From Aquanectria penicillioides (lineage: Eukaryota; Ascomycota; Sordariomycetes; Hypocreales; Nectriaceae), in assembly GCA_003415625.1 (NCBI GenBank), contig PYIU01000007.1, positions 3,906,001-3,970,000 on the forward strand: a DNA stretch of 64,000 nucleotides. The letters are read 5' to 3'. Position numbers and translations under genes: made by a program. Of this stretch, positions 23,618-35,345 are shown piece by piece; position 1 is the first letter of the stretch; each line of letters starts with the position of its first letter. The notes beneath the pieces are model-generated. The model was not told the DNA's origin, made no database searches, and was given only the letters and a program-made list of their open reading frames with translations.

Positions 23618-24946
23618 ATGGCTGGGCTCCAACCGAATGTCTACTCCGCCGTCATCATCACCTGGGCCGCCGCCCTCACGGCCCTGGTCCTTCGGGTCGT
23701 CGCCCGGCGCATGACTAAAATGACTTGGTGGTTTGACGACTACTTTTGCGTGTCCGCTTTTGTGAGTATATCTAGGGTCCATAAACAGAAGAGGAAAGCT
23801 TACAAAAATTCGAGGTCTTTGCGAGTGGCTATGACACAATCATGCTAATTTGTAGAATCGAATCCCACCGGACCTCAAGCCCGTTCTCCATGTATTAACT
23901 GCGATTCAGGGGTTTCTCAAGCCGCACTTGGTCAATTTCTTGACCCGTCCCTGACCGAAGACCGCAGAGAGGATGTCCTTTTCAAGTCGAGACTTCTCAT
24001 GTACTGCAGCCAATTCTGCTACGCTGCCTCGATTGCATCGTCCAAATTCGCAATCTTGTCGCTGTACTGGCGGCTATTCAAGCTCACAACCATCCGCATC
24101 CCCATCCAGGTCATGCTTTCCATATCCCTCATTTGGCTCATCATCCGGACCTTCATGGTGTTGTTCCACTGTCTACCCATTCAGGCCTACTGGGATAAAT
24201 CCATCAAGCATGCTCACTGCGCAATCAACGATTCTCAATTCTTCTTCGGCACAGTCCTAACCCATTTTGTCATGGATATCATTATTCTCATCTTGCCCAT
24301 TATCGAACTAAGTAAACTGCGTCTACCACCTGGGCAGAAGCTTGCTGTAATTGGCCTCTTCATCATTGGTTCCATGTATGAATTTCCTTGTCAAGCAACC
24401 CTTTCTGGGCGGTTGGCTAATTATCCAGTGTTTGTCTTGCGTCCGTATTCGTCATAGTTGAGTCGATTCGATACGACACCAACACGATACAGATGCCGCA
24501 CGATGTCGCCCTGAATTTCATGTGGGGAGCTGTCGAAATCAATATCGCAATTGTGTCTGGTATTACTCACCAGTAGACTTTGGCCTTTGACCTCGCTGAC
24601 CTTTGTAGCTTGCTTTCCCCTGCTTCGACCGGTATTCCGCCGTATCCTGCCGCGTTTCCTCAGCTCTCATGGCACCAGTCGTCGCGTCAGCCGACCCAGC
24701 TTCGTCCTGAAGTTGGCCACGATACCAATGACCATCAACAAAGACGTCGACGGATCGAGCTCAACACAACAACTTGCAGATCCAGAGCGTGGGACATCAA
24801 GTACGGCTATTTTGGCCCAAGAAATAGACACCATCCAGGCAGTCTCCAATTCGACCCATAGCGTTCAGTGGACAAGAGACCAAATCGCGTCGAGTGCACA
24901 TGTTCACCACGATGCAATAGCCAGGTCGCCTGGAGGACCAGGTTGA
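23618..24946 (+). CDS. Rhodopsin-family (SAT4/PTH11-like) membrane protein
   Basis: Seven-helix fungal integral membrane protein of the PF20684 rhodopsin family. Clear features: first helix VYSAVIITWAAALTALVLRVVARR, WWFDDYFC, ALGQFLDPSL, LLMYCSQFCYAASIASSKFAILSLYWR, LIWLIIRTFMVLFHCLPIQAYWD, THFVMDIIILILPIIEL and the helix ending NFMWGAVEINIAIVS. Introns at 24376-24428 and 24560-24608 are well supported. The first intron (starting about 23762-23766, ending 23855, 23909 or 23921) is uncertain: keeping the frame needs donor GTATAT at 23766, and every model leaves a weak second helix, so the gene may be mildly damaged there. The tail from 24660 is polar and cytosolic. Possible sensing or transport role; ligand unknown. 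Confidence 0.78.
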
Positions 24947-25011
24947 TTGGTTAATATGCAGACAGAGGCGTCTGGGTTTCAATAACAACATTTATTTCCA
25001 CATGATATGGC

Positions 25012-27000
25012 TTAATTCTGATAGGTGACGCTAAAGACTTGCCAATATGCCGACCTTGAACTCCAACCGATGCTAGACCTATCACCGTTGGTCAACCACT
25101 TCCCGTTGGTGCTTCTAATCGAGTATCCATTTTGGGGAGAAAAGCCGATGGTAAATATCCCAGCCTTCCCAGAATCCCTTGATAAAAGTCCGTTGTTCGT
25201 AATCCACCGACTATCGAGAGCGCTACTGATGTAGAACTGATCACTGCCAGTCTCAAGTGCGTGAATGACCCAGCGATGCGATTTGTTGTCGTGTGTCTCT
25301 CCGGCCGCGGAAGTTCCCAAGTCAGAACTCTTCCCATGCCATTTATTGGTCAACGCCACCGAACCTTTCTCAAAGACCAGAAATCGGCCATCACTCAGCT
25401 TCCCACGGACCTTCTTGAACCCGGCCTCGGATAGGCTTGCAACGCTCTTCTCCGATGTTGTCTTTGGCGTGTAAGGAGCAGGAGGGCGCTGCGCTGCGTA
25501 TTGTGCCTCGCAATAAGAAGAGCCATCATAGGCACCTTTGGAATTCGTGTGCGGAGGTATGGCATAAGGCAAAGAGGGAAGACTATAGTCAGGATTGGCA
25601 AAGTCAAAGGCAGCGGTCAGGTCAGACATGTGAGCGCGGCGCCACGGAACCATTTCAGACGTAGTCACATTGCGCCCTTTAGAAGCTTGCCAGCGCTCAA
25701 TGAATAGGATTTGAGAGTTGTGATCGGCGGGTTCAGTGAGAACAACGCCCCCACGTGTCCATGGTGAGATGATGTAAAAGGGAAGTCGGAAGCCTGGCCC
25801 CGCGTAGACACGGCCCTGACCGGCCCATGGATCTTCCATCCACTCACCCGGGGTTCCATCTGGGGCATGATATGGGACGACGTGATCCCCAAACCCGCCC
25901 GTCTCATCATAAGAGACCAATAGTGCTGTGCGGTTATACTTGGGCGAGTTGATGACAGCTTCGGCAATCTGCTTTTGCAACCATGCCCCGTCACGGGGTG
26001 AGTATGGTGGATGCTCAGATAGCTCTGTAGGCCCCACGATGTATGAAATTTCGGGCAGTGTGCCGTTGGCTGCTTGCTTGTAAAAGGTATCAAGAGACAA
26101 GCCGCTGATTCCACGCCGATGCAACTCCGACGAAGAGCCAGAGGTTTGAAATTGACCAAACCAGGCATAGGCGTTGTCGTCAAAATTATCTTCATCTTGA
26201 AATACTGACCACGATATGCCATGTTCCTGGTATATCTCCCCGGTAGTCTTCCATTTCAAAGGGTAACAGTTGATGCCGTCACTGTCACAACCCGGGGTTT
26301 CGTTATTGTCAATATAAGGATAACCACCTTGGTATGAAGCCTGAGGAGAGCCTGGAACATTGATGCTGCCGGAAATCCAAGTCACTCGATTCGGGTTCGT
26401 AGACGCTATAACGGATTCCTCAAGTCTGTTAATATGCATCTCTGCTTCCGAAACAAGGATCGCTTACCTGGTACATGTCGCCAATCGCCCATCCCTCTGC
26501 AAGAGCAAACTGGATCGGGATATCACTTCGCCGAAAGTGACCCCAACTCCAAGGAGTATTGTTCAGAGCCCAGTGATCATTAGAGCCATGATTAAGAGCC
26601 AGGTGATTGGATGCCCAACCGTTGTCTCCAGCAACCATGCACTGGGTGGCATTGTTCCAGTCTCCCCCAAGATAGTTTAAATACCAAGGGTTCAGATACG
26701 CCGTATCATTTACCTTTTGCTTCCAGACCGGCACTCCGTCGTTGAGTTGAACATTGGGGTCAGAAAACCCGCGGACTCCGGCCATTGTTCCAAAGTAGTG
26801 ATCAAAAGCTCTATTTTCTGTGTCATAATTAGTACTGGCCCGTAATCTAACTAGTGTGTTTGCTATGGCTACTTCAAATGCCACTGACCTTGCATGAATA
26901 GAACGACATGATCAATGTCAGATATAGCATCGCCTTTGGCTTGGCCAATTAGCTGCAGGGTGAGACTGAGCCATATGGCACAGTCTGAAAACATGACCAT
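25012..27000 (-). CDS. Secreted phospholipase C (phosphoesterase family)
   Basis: Three exons, right to left: 27000-26889, 26817-26468, 26418-25012; 1869 nt, 622 residues. An N-terminal hydrophobic segment (FSDCAIWLSLTLQLIGQAKG) is a probable signal peptide. The phosphoesterase domain (PF04185) shows HVVLFMQENRAFDHYFGTMAG, with the metal-binding ENR-DHYFG motif assembled across the first intron, and SYDETGGFGDHVVPYHAPDG and EPADHNSQILFIERW near 240-350. Two C-terminal beta domains of the bacterial-type PLC_C kind follow (about 430-620). This is the non-haemolytic PLC/acid phosphatase-like family cleaving phospholipid head groups. The second Met (26994) is an alternative start. Both acceptor choices were set by frame and motif continuity. 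Confidence 0.9.
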
Positions 27001-27657
27001 TCTGCTCTGTTACCGGTTTGGCTGCTCTGATTGTGCTTGGTCCTGCCCTGGCTGGGTTGAGAGCGTGGCCACAAGCGCAGTGTGGAAGTGGTCAAAACCG
27101 AGGAACAGAAAACATCAAAGTCCGATTTCCTCTTGTTGGCAGATTTCTAGCTATAAAAGATTGACAGATGCCGATCAGAACACCAGAGGCCAAGTAAGTC
27201 GCACGTGGTGCATACCGCATTGTAAATCGTCATAGCCGTTTGTCTGCAATGCAACCACCCTACGCAACAAATAGGCAGTTCCCTGTACAATGACGAATTC
27301 AGACGGCAATACGATTCCCGATGAAGAAGTTGCGAAAATTTCAAGTCCGCCGGCATATGCGGCATCGAAATGGACCAGGGTCAGAAAAAACAAGCTTTGG
27401 TTGCAACCGGAGGATGGCCAATGGCCTAAAGATTACGCACCTCGTGCTCTCAACCAATCCACGGGACGTGTCCGAACCACGGTTCTTCGAGCTATCCTCC
27501 TTTCACGTGGCCGATAGGATATCCAAGTTCTTATCATTGGTGACGGTCCTCGCCTCAACGTGATGTCAAGGTGGATACTTCAACCTGTCACCCATCGCCC
27601 TCAGTACTGGCGTGCCTGTCAATTCACCTAGTAGTCGAGGAAGCGGCATCCATCAAT
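27001..27657. promoter_or_regulatory. Divergent promoter, phospholipase C / multicopper oxidase
   Basis: 0.66 kb between divergent ATGs. A 75-codon plus-strand open frame (27290-27517, starting MTNSDGNTIPDEEV) has no recognised family; it could be an upstream ORF or a small gene, with weak support. Confidence 0.45.
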
Positions 27658-29610
27658 ATGAGTTTCTTGCCATGTTTGCCATATAAAAACTTTAAAAATG
27701 GCCCCTACTCGCGATGGATTCGACTGCTCACACTATGGATTGTTTCCAGCACTATACTAGCTGGCTTATTCATCTCGATGTGGCGGACATGGCTGTACGG
27801 CAACCAACCACACTTTGCCCCTGCATCAACGAGTTCGCTCAACGAGCCGCTGGAAATTCCTCTCAATCCTCAGGACCACGTATTTCGAAGACCAAAGACT
27901 ATTTTTTTACAGTGGAACATTTCAAAGGACTTCCGTGAGCCTGATGGCGTGACGAAGAAGGTCTACCTCGTCAATAGTGAGCGCAGAAGTGACCGTGTTT
28001 CTGTGAACGCTTGATGTCTGACTTCCTGCACAGATCAATTTCCAGGCCCAACAATTGAGGCAAGATCGGGTGACGAGCTCGTCATTGATGTTCGCAATGG
28101 ACTAAATGACGAGGGCGTCTCCCTCCATTGGCATGGATTGCACCTCAAAGGACAGAACGCCGCTGATGGTGCCATTGGCATTACTCAATGTGCCATCTCA
28201 CCAGGGAAAGGCTTTACCTACCGCATTCGAATTGGGGATGAGGAACACGGAACATATTGGTGGCATAGCCATGTCCAAAGTCAACGATCTGATGGATTAT
28301 TTGGAGGTCTAATTGTTCATCGCCCTCGACAAGATGTGTCCCACCAGGATGAGCAAGAAAATTACATCCCAAACGATAATGATGCTGAAATGTTGTTGAT
28401 GATTGGCGATTGGTTTCATGCATCATGGGAGACCACCCTTAGCTGGTATACGGGGTTCGAGCATATGGGAAACGAACCTGTTCCTGATTCACTTCTTGTC
28501 AATGGCAAAGGTCGCTTCGACTGCTCCATGGCTGTTCCATCTCGTCCAGTCAAATGTAGATCACTGGGGGATTCTGAAGTGGTCTTTACTAATAGAAATC
28601 TTCAAGGACGAAGCCGCTGGAGAGTTATCAACACTGGCTCTATTGCGGGGATCAGCATCAAGGCGGCAGACGCGCTATTGACTCCTATCCAGGTCGATGG
28701 GGGGAATTCGGTTCGGAATGCTTCTGGCAAGGAATTGGGAGTACTCTACCCCGGAGAACGAATCGATTTCTTGGTCAACGGAATTGAAGCAAACAAACCC
28801 TCCTCTAGACTGTTCATCTCTCTAGACCCAGAGTAAGTCGTGGAAACGAAGTTGGGGATCTACTAGCCAACTACTGCAATCAGGAACTTCAAGTATACAA
28901 ATCCTACCCTCCGCCAAAATCAGTCATTTCCCATTGGAAGAGACTATCCAAAAGAAATCGGATCAAGGTTTCCCGAATCCAACAGTCGTCTAGATCTGGC
29001 GAGTCTTGTCTCTAGCTTCAATCCAACCTTTCCTCAACTCACGGTTCCGGATCCCCCTGCACTGGTACTCTACGTCAAGACACAGATGCTGGCCAAATTT
29101 TCTAATCACCCAAAAGGATTCATTAACCACACATCTTGGCATCCGCAGGCTCCTCCACTCCTCGCTCTACCTCGTGGGGCATGGAATGAAGATCAGTTGG
29201 TACCATTTATCCCAAGTGATCCTTCAGTGCCTGAAGGAGCCCCTTGGGTAGATATCATCATCAACAATTTGGATGATGGTGCACACCCATTCCATCTCCA
29301 CGGTCATTCCTTCTTTGTCCTTTCCTCATATCGATCTAGAGAACGCGAAGGTTGGGGAAGCTATATCCCAGGGGGCAACCATTCTTCGCTAAATCTAATC
29401 TCGCCTCTCCGCAAAGATACAGTAATTATTCCCAGGAGAGGGTACGTCGTGATACGCTTTCACGCAGATAATCTCGGTATCTGGATGCTTCATTGTCACA
29501 TGACAGTCCATCTGGGCAGTGGGCTTGGCATGGCATTACATATCGGTCCGCGGGATGACGAATCATTTGTTTCAAGTAAAACTCCATTAGCTGGGGATCT
29601 TTGTAACTAA
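27658..29610 (+). CDS. Membrane-anchored multicopper oxidase (laccase-like)
   Basis: Exons 27658-27976, 28034-28832 and 28884-29610; 1845 nt, 614 residues. All copper ligand motifs are present: HWHGL, WWHSH, HPFHLHGH and HCHMTVHLGSG, so the type 1 site and the trinuclear cluster look complete. The axial type 1 position after HCH (x4 H) appears to be followed by Leu, as in high-potential laccases. Unlike usual secreted laccases, the N-terminus is MSFLPCLPYK... with an uncleaved-looking segment LLTLWIVSSTILAGLFISMW at about 25-45, suggesting a type II membrane anchor with an extracytosolic catalytic part. Likely oxidises phenols or metal ions with reduction of oxygen to water. Divergent from the phospholipase gene. 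Confidence 0.92.
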
Positions 29611-29915
29611 ATGAGCTCTCCTGTTGAATAGATCATTGTATCATTGATGATTGACACGTGTCCCATCAAATAGAAGAAGAAAGATCAGAGGACCTCGCAC
29701 AACTCGTTTGTTGCAGTCGTCGCACATCGCACAACTTATGCTGGTAATACAAATAGAACCAAGTAGACGAAAAGAAAATGAAGAATTAAGTATTTCCACG
29801 ACTTAACATGTTATTACTGCCACAAAATCTCACCCCCTTTCTAAGCTTTCTATAATCTAGCCACCCATGTCCACCTCTACCTCAGGTATGCCCCAGTCGA
29901 GGTTGATTCCTCACT
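29611..29915. other. 3' intergenic gap
   Basis: Space between the convergent ends of the multicopper oxidase and the small cysteine-rich protein. Nothing recognised. Confidence 0.5.
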
Positions 29916-30227
29916 CTAACAGTCTCTCTTGCAATTAATCTGAGCCTCGTGTAGGCAGGTTGAAGTGCACCTTGCTCGGAGCATTGGACGCAGGGCACAC
30001 CTAGCAGGGCAGCGCTGGGTTAGAATTCTAACACATGTTGCCCAATTTCCTCCAGTACAAAGACCGCGATCCGAAATTTCATCGCGAATCTCAACCCCAG
30101 CTTCTCTTGTGTCGGCAACAGCAGAAGAAACTGCCACTGCGGAGAAAGCAACAAGGGAAAGGATTTTCTAGCTGCATTAGTATACCGTGAATAAGAAAAC
30201 TGGGTTGCTTACAGTAATGGCAACCAT
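29916..30227 (-). CDS. Small secreted cysteine-rich protein (8 Cys)
   Basis: Two exons, 30227-30213 (15 nt) and 30167-29916; 267 nt, 88 residues. The intron starts GTAAGC and ends after a TACTAAT-type branch site, at CTAG. The product starts MVAITKILSLVAFSAVAVSSAVA, a typical signal peptide, followed by about 65 mature residues rich in Arg with eight cysteines (in the contexts LCT, TCV, RCP, RCA, RCT, TCL, NCK and a terminal DC). The even number suggests four disulfides. The spacing is not that of hydrophobins or CFEM. I do not recognise a family; size, signal peptide and cysteines match effector-like or antimicrobial secreted proteins. The very short first exon explains why it is easy to miss. 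Confidence 0.7.
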
Positions 30228-31421
30228 GGTGAATAGTTTAGTGCAGTAGTTGGAGCAGAGGTGTTGAATCAAGGTTTGGGAAGTGGAAGCGATGATACAA
30301 AAGAAAGAGAATTGGAAAAGGGAAATGTGCCCTTTTATAACTTGAACGGCCCCCGAGAGTCCATCTTCTACTCCAGCATTGCCTAAGCCATTAAAACGTT
30401 GCAATCATATCTGGTGCGAGGTTTCTTGTTTGACCGAACTGTTATGGCCTGCTCCAAGGCTTGTCTAAGGCTAAAAGGCTTTAGGTTTTAGGGTTCAGCC
30501 AATCAAAGTTGTGCGGTTATCTGATCCTGTTGGTTGTTGTCAATGTGGCCCCATCAAGGAAGCGAGCTGAACAGTATAACCCCAGCCTATTCTTAGTTCG
30601 GTTGTGGAAATGAGTTATGATGGCTTGTTTAAGATTGCGCCAAGGCTGAAAACCTCTTCAATTACCTTGTGGCTAATTTGAATGTACGGCCATAGATCTG
30701 TTGGTTGGTGGCAAATCTACCTCATATCCACGTAAAGACTGCCGCAAGGGCAATTAATACCAGGCTTAGCTGGCCCAGATTGGCAGTTGCATTAGCACAG
30801 ACTATATGCAGGTTCTCAATAACATTAAACGTGAGCAGTTAATCTCTTATGCGAAATTTTGTTGATAAGTCTCGCCAGCTAAAAACACCTCAAGGTGAGT
30901 ACAGAGCATGCTACTGGGCTTGAGCTCGTCGGCGTATAATCTCAACGATCCTCAAATCATTTGATCATATCGGGAGGGGGGTTCGTACGGGGGTTGAGAC
31001 CACTTTAGAAGAAGAGAAATTGACCGCTTTATCCTTACTGTCATGAAGAAGTCCAGGATACACCAAATAATATCCTTGTTTCATCGTTTCCAGCTCTTTA
31101 ATATTCAATGTATGGGTGTTTTCTTTTGTGGCGGATTCAACACTCGTTCGATGCTTGGCTATGCTGCTTCTGGGCTCTCGATAGACTTAGACCACTCATG
31201 TACATCAAGCCATCTTTCAAGACGAAAAGCACACACGCAAGTATATCGCGCTCCAGTTCTAGGAAGACCCCATTCAAATCAGTATGCTCCAAAGGCTCGT
31301 TCATCCCCCAATACATTTGTATATATACATTATTACCAAGATATCTCATTCCAGTAACTACTTCTTTAACGGACATCGACTAACTCAGATGTCTCAGGAG
31401 GTCATAATCACCTTCCTCGAA
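30228..31421. other. Intergenic, mostly AT-rich
   Basis: Promoter side of the cysteine-rich protein and beyond. Frames of 79-104 codons at 31043-31383 overlap on both strands and show no motif. Confidence 0.45.
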
Positions 31422-31488
31422 CAATGCAGTCAATCTTGGCAGCGGGCTTGGCACGGCGCTACATATCTGCCCACTCAACGACGAATAG
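31422..31488 (+). pseudogene. Relic of a multicopper oxidase 3' end
   Basis: Reading AAT at 31422 gives NAVNLGSGLGTALHICPLNDE and a stop. The functional gene at 29505-29565 reads MTVHLGSGLGMALHIGPRDDE. The two stretches also align at DNA level (GGCAG.GGGCTTGGCA.GGC). Upstream the similarity fades. It is a small remnant of a former tandem copy 1.9 kb downstream of the intact gene. Confidence 0.65.
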
Positions 31489-31661
31489 CTTTTATTGCTT
31501 TCTCAGTAAGTAAAATTTACCAGGAATCTTTGTATCTGCTTTGGGTCATTTCTTGATAGTCCATCATCGCAACTCATGCTAGGCTATACTAAAATAGCTG
31601 TCTATGTGATTCAAGGATACACTCAACCCATTTATGAAAGGATATTTACAAATTCATCTAT

Positions 31662-33491
31662 TCAGTAATGGAGCTGACTTTGTAGGATCGCCTGAATGTA
31701 TATTGTCTGGGCCAGTCGATAATCGTCCCACTCGACATAGGACTCAGTGCCAGCGTTACCATCATCATTAAATACGAAGCTTTTCCCAACACCATTGACA
31801 TTGATCTTGTTTATTGCAGGCCATTCCGGATATCCCTTGACTATAACAAGAGGTTGATTAGTGAGTAAATCTAAGAAAAAGTCCAAATTAACTTACGACC
31901 ATGATTGTTTGGGTCCAAGTCACTGACGAATGACGCCCATTCTCGGCTCAAACGGTGGGACATTTTTTGCATCTCCTTGTTTGTGCCGTCGATGGTGTTG
32001 AATACAAAGTTGACCTCGACGGCATGAGGAGAACCGATATAAGAACCTGTCTCGGGATTGAGAATGTTCATCCTTCCAGAGTAAGCAATTCCACCCAGCG
32101 GAGCCCAGATATCGACTGTAAGCCGGCACGAAGCAATCTCCACCTCATCCGGGTGGTAGGCTACCACTCGCTTGTACTGCAATCCCAGGCTGTCATTTTC
32201 TGGGGGTGAGTAGCCAGCAGGGAGGCCGACAGCGTTCACGTTGGGATAAAGAGTCTCAATCATTGCAATTGTAGCATTGTCTGGGCCTCCGGCCGCCACA
32301 AATGCACGGAACTCCTCATCTGTGCTGACCGGGCTGCTGAAACTAAACACTGATGCCTCATCCGTTGTGCTGGTATACATTATGTGGACCTTGTTAAAAT
32401 GACCCTTCAGCAGACTCTCGGTTGGCCCGTCCTGCAAAAATTCACCGTCAACTACGGTCAACCACGGACCCAGGCCAGTTCCGGAGAAGACTGGTGTGTG
32501 GCTAACATTAAGTGCTTTTGAGAGTGCTTCAACGGGTAGTGTGCGCAAGCACTCGAGCTCTGAGGATTTCCCACTGCAATTAGTAGCAACTGTAAGATTA
32601 TGGTACAGATCTTGCATGTATGCCGTCGGATCGATGATGTTGTAGGGCCACTTCTCCGCCATGCCGCCGCTTTGCATAATAGCACCACGGAAAAGGCCAT
32701 CATCTCGACCACGATATGTGATAAGCTGTTTCCCGATTGTTAGACCACCAGCGCTCTGGCCAAACACAGTTACCTTGCGAGGATCGCCTCCAAAGGCTTC
32801 AATATTCTCCTAAATCCAATGGAGTGCCAATCACTGGTCCCGAAGGCCATTGTTTGCTGACCCCATAGCATTCAGTTCGGCTGAACCCCAAAGAAAGCCG
32901 AAAGCACTGAGGCGATAGTTCAGAGAAACACCAATAACTGGTTTTCCAGCCGCAACCGATTGCTCCACAAAGTTGGTCATGTTGTGTGAGGCTGAAACAC
33001 CAGAAAAGAGGCCGCCACTAAGCCATTTCAGCATCAAGGGCGGTGTAGAGATTTCTTCATCAGACATACCCATAGATCCATACCGCGACAGGAAGCTTTT
33101 GGAGGCTTGTCGGGTACCAGGTTATGGCCGAAAAACGTTGATAGTCTGGCAGTCTTCGGACATTGGGACGACGGATGGCGCGCACTTTGGTCATTGAGTA
33201 TCAATAGGCCAAGTATTTCATCCACCATGCTCAAACTTACAACATATTGCACGCACACATTTCCGAACCCGGTCACCTTTTTACTTTCTTTACACGTGCT
33301 ATTTAGGCTTTGGGGACCTCGAAACCGTAAGTCGCCAACAGGAGGTTGCGCAAACGGCATTCCCAGGAAATGCTCCTGCGAGGCGCCTCGGAGGGCTACA
33401 CCCTCGTATGTGCCATCTGGACTCGGACAGTTGGGCCAGCAGAGGCCGTAGAGCCCAAAGCCAGGACGCAGGCAAAAGTTGTGTTTCGCAT
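31662..33491 (-). pseudogene. Second type-B carboxylesterase, with stops and frameshifts
   Basis: ATG at 33491 starts a signal peptide (MRNTTFACVLALGSTASA), then a frame change leads to DGTYEGVALRGASQEHFLG and FAQPPVGDLRF. A probable intron near 33235-33180 follows, then MSEDCQTINVFRP with a stop and frame change, LKWLSGGLFSGVSASHN and GVSLNYRLSAFGFLWG. Two in-frame stops interrupt the conserved stretch RDQ-LALHWI-ENIEAFGGDP: TGA at 32831-32833 (Arg or similar expected) and TAG at 32810-32812 (Gln expected). The catalytic elbow FGQSAGG and the C-terminal half are intact to about 31900, and a last exon (31835-31662) ends the gene. Without the damage it would be a secreted esterase of about 560 residues. 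Confidence 0.82.
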
Positions 33492-34499
33492 CTCGACAGA
33501 GTTTACCACATAGATTGCGTCTCAGGGGAAGTCCTTGAGGCACTTGCTGACCAACGACAGGTCTGGAGGATTTATACTGATATCCCCTAATTTAAATGAC
33601 AGTCAGTTTACCATCATTTCTCTCCACTCGACTTGTATCTGACCAATTATTGCGACGCAAGCTACTATACGGGACAGTATGATAGAGTAAATGGACACGG
33701 TTAATGGTTAAGCCAGTACAGGCTCCTGTGGGTCAGATATCCGATGAGTGAGGTCCAACCGTCTAGCCATCGTGAAAGAGATTATTTGGGCGCCCCACCT
33801 GATTGTCCGCGTAGCCGACAGCTCCGCAAGATAGCACAATGCCGACAAGTTCTCGCTGCCGTCAACTATGATCCTGATCTAGACTAGTTAATATAAACCA
33901 AATATCATCTAAGGGAACCTCGAATAGACACGATAACGTAGTTTAGCTTTACTTACCTTATAATGGTCATTCTTAGAGAGTAGCTGGCATGTGAGGCTAT
34001 GTGGACCGAAATGATGAAACAAACAAATTTTGCTAGTTATCTTGACTTTCGACTTACATGAATAAGGCTATGGCAAACCAGATTTAACAATCACCCCCCG
34101 AGATGTAATGGAATAGCCACCATTTCACAGAATGGCAAGGATGTCGACAACTTGACTACCTTAGGGACAATTAGCCACACCTACCCTGTGGTGGAGCCAA
34201 CAAATAATGAACTCAACCCAGATAAGAAAGATGTCACTCAGTTGGTTTTGCTAAGAATCACCATTCTAGTTTGATGTACTCGACTCTTAATTAACCGACT
34301 GCTTACAGGACTGATCTGACCGGGCATCTGGTTATCCGAGTCTACTGACAGGAATTTCACGCAACCAATAACTTATCATTGTCAGGCAGGGCTTTATGAC
34401 TAACCCGGTTTGTCGCCCAATCAACTGTTGTTCCTCCATCAAGTTGTCACAATATGGATCGGATGGCCATAAGTCTGCTCACGCCTCCAATGGATGCCT
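33492..34499. other. 1-kb intergenic stretch
   Basis: AT-rich, without frames above 60-70 codons and without motifs. It contains the promoter side of the carboxylesterase relic and the 3' side of the barrel protein. Confidence 0.5.
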
Positions 34500-35345
34500 T
34501 CATGTCTCGTTTTCAAACTTGACATACCATGCCCCAGTCCCAGGGCCAAAGTGTGGCATCAACTTGACAAGTTCCTCGGCAAACTCTGGTGTTTGAGTGG
34601 CGCGCTGATGGTGCTATTCAAAAGAGTAAGCAAATTAGCGAACCTCATGGCGGTTCATTCTTACCTTGATGCTCTCCCACCCAAGATAGTACACTCCTAA
34701 CCTGCGATTATCTTCCGCGACACTTGCTTTGGAAATAGAGCTGATAGGCACCCCTGTGGACTCATTAGTGTCAAAAGAGTATGCCCAATACCCGCCCGTA
34801 AATCCATCAATCTTATAGGTATCTGTATAAGTCTTATGCATCGATTGCTGCAACGAGGGATCGGACAGCGGCGCATCGTTGGAGAGTCTTATACAAGCCT
34901 TTTGAGTTATTGTCAATGTTTGAGTTCCAACTATTGCACAATGAGTTGCATTGATGGGAAACAACGAACAAATTCACAAATTGGAGCCTCAAAGGCCCTC
35001 TTCACATCCATAATCTGTGCCTCTGTGAATTTACAGAGCAAGGAAACAGGCTCAATAATCGCGAGGCTAAACAGGTCTCTCAGAACAGGCTCTCTCTGAC
35101 ACGTTTCTGGCCATTCTGCGGATACTATTAGTCTTAGATTAGGTATACTAGGCTGGGCCCATACGTATTGCCCAACAAATCTCCTGATTTTGTTTTGGGA
35201 GAGCGGAGGTAGGCATAGGTATAGTGTAGCCGTAATATTGACTCGCTGCACCAGCTGCTGAAGCCCTCTTTCGAAGGGCAGCGAATTCAGGAGCAGCAAT
35301 GCCCATGTGGGAGGGGAGAGCAAAACGAATAATTTGAGACAGCAT
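34500..35345 (-). CDS. Dimeric alpha/beta-barrel (ABM-like) protein
   Basis: Four exons, right to left: 35345-35165, 35124-34978, 34930-34665, 34613-34500; 708 nt, 235 residues. Introns are 40-51 nt with good GT-AG sites. It has two halves that resemble antibiotic-biosynthesis-monooxygenase/stress-responsive barrels: the first around QYYGYTIPMP...QEICWAILSAEWP and the second around RRLGVYYLGWESIKHHQRAT with TPEFAEEL and the end MPHFGPGTGAWYVKFENET. The W-E-S-x(2,3)-H pattern is common in fungal proteins of this fold. The activity is unknown; some relatives are cofactor-free monooxygenases or dehydratases. It lies between the carboxylesterase relic and the hydrolase/GH88/MFS group. Confidence 0.75.

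Noticed and set aside
27290..27517. 75-codon frame in the phospholipase/oxidase promoter
   Set aside because: Plausible amino-acid composition but no homologue recognised and no independent support; mentioned only in the promoter entry.
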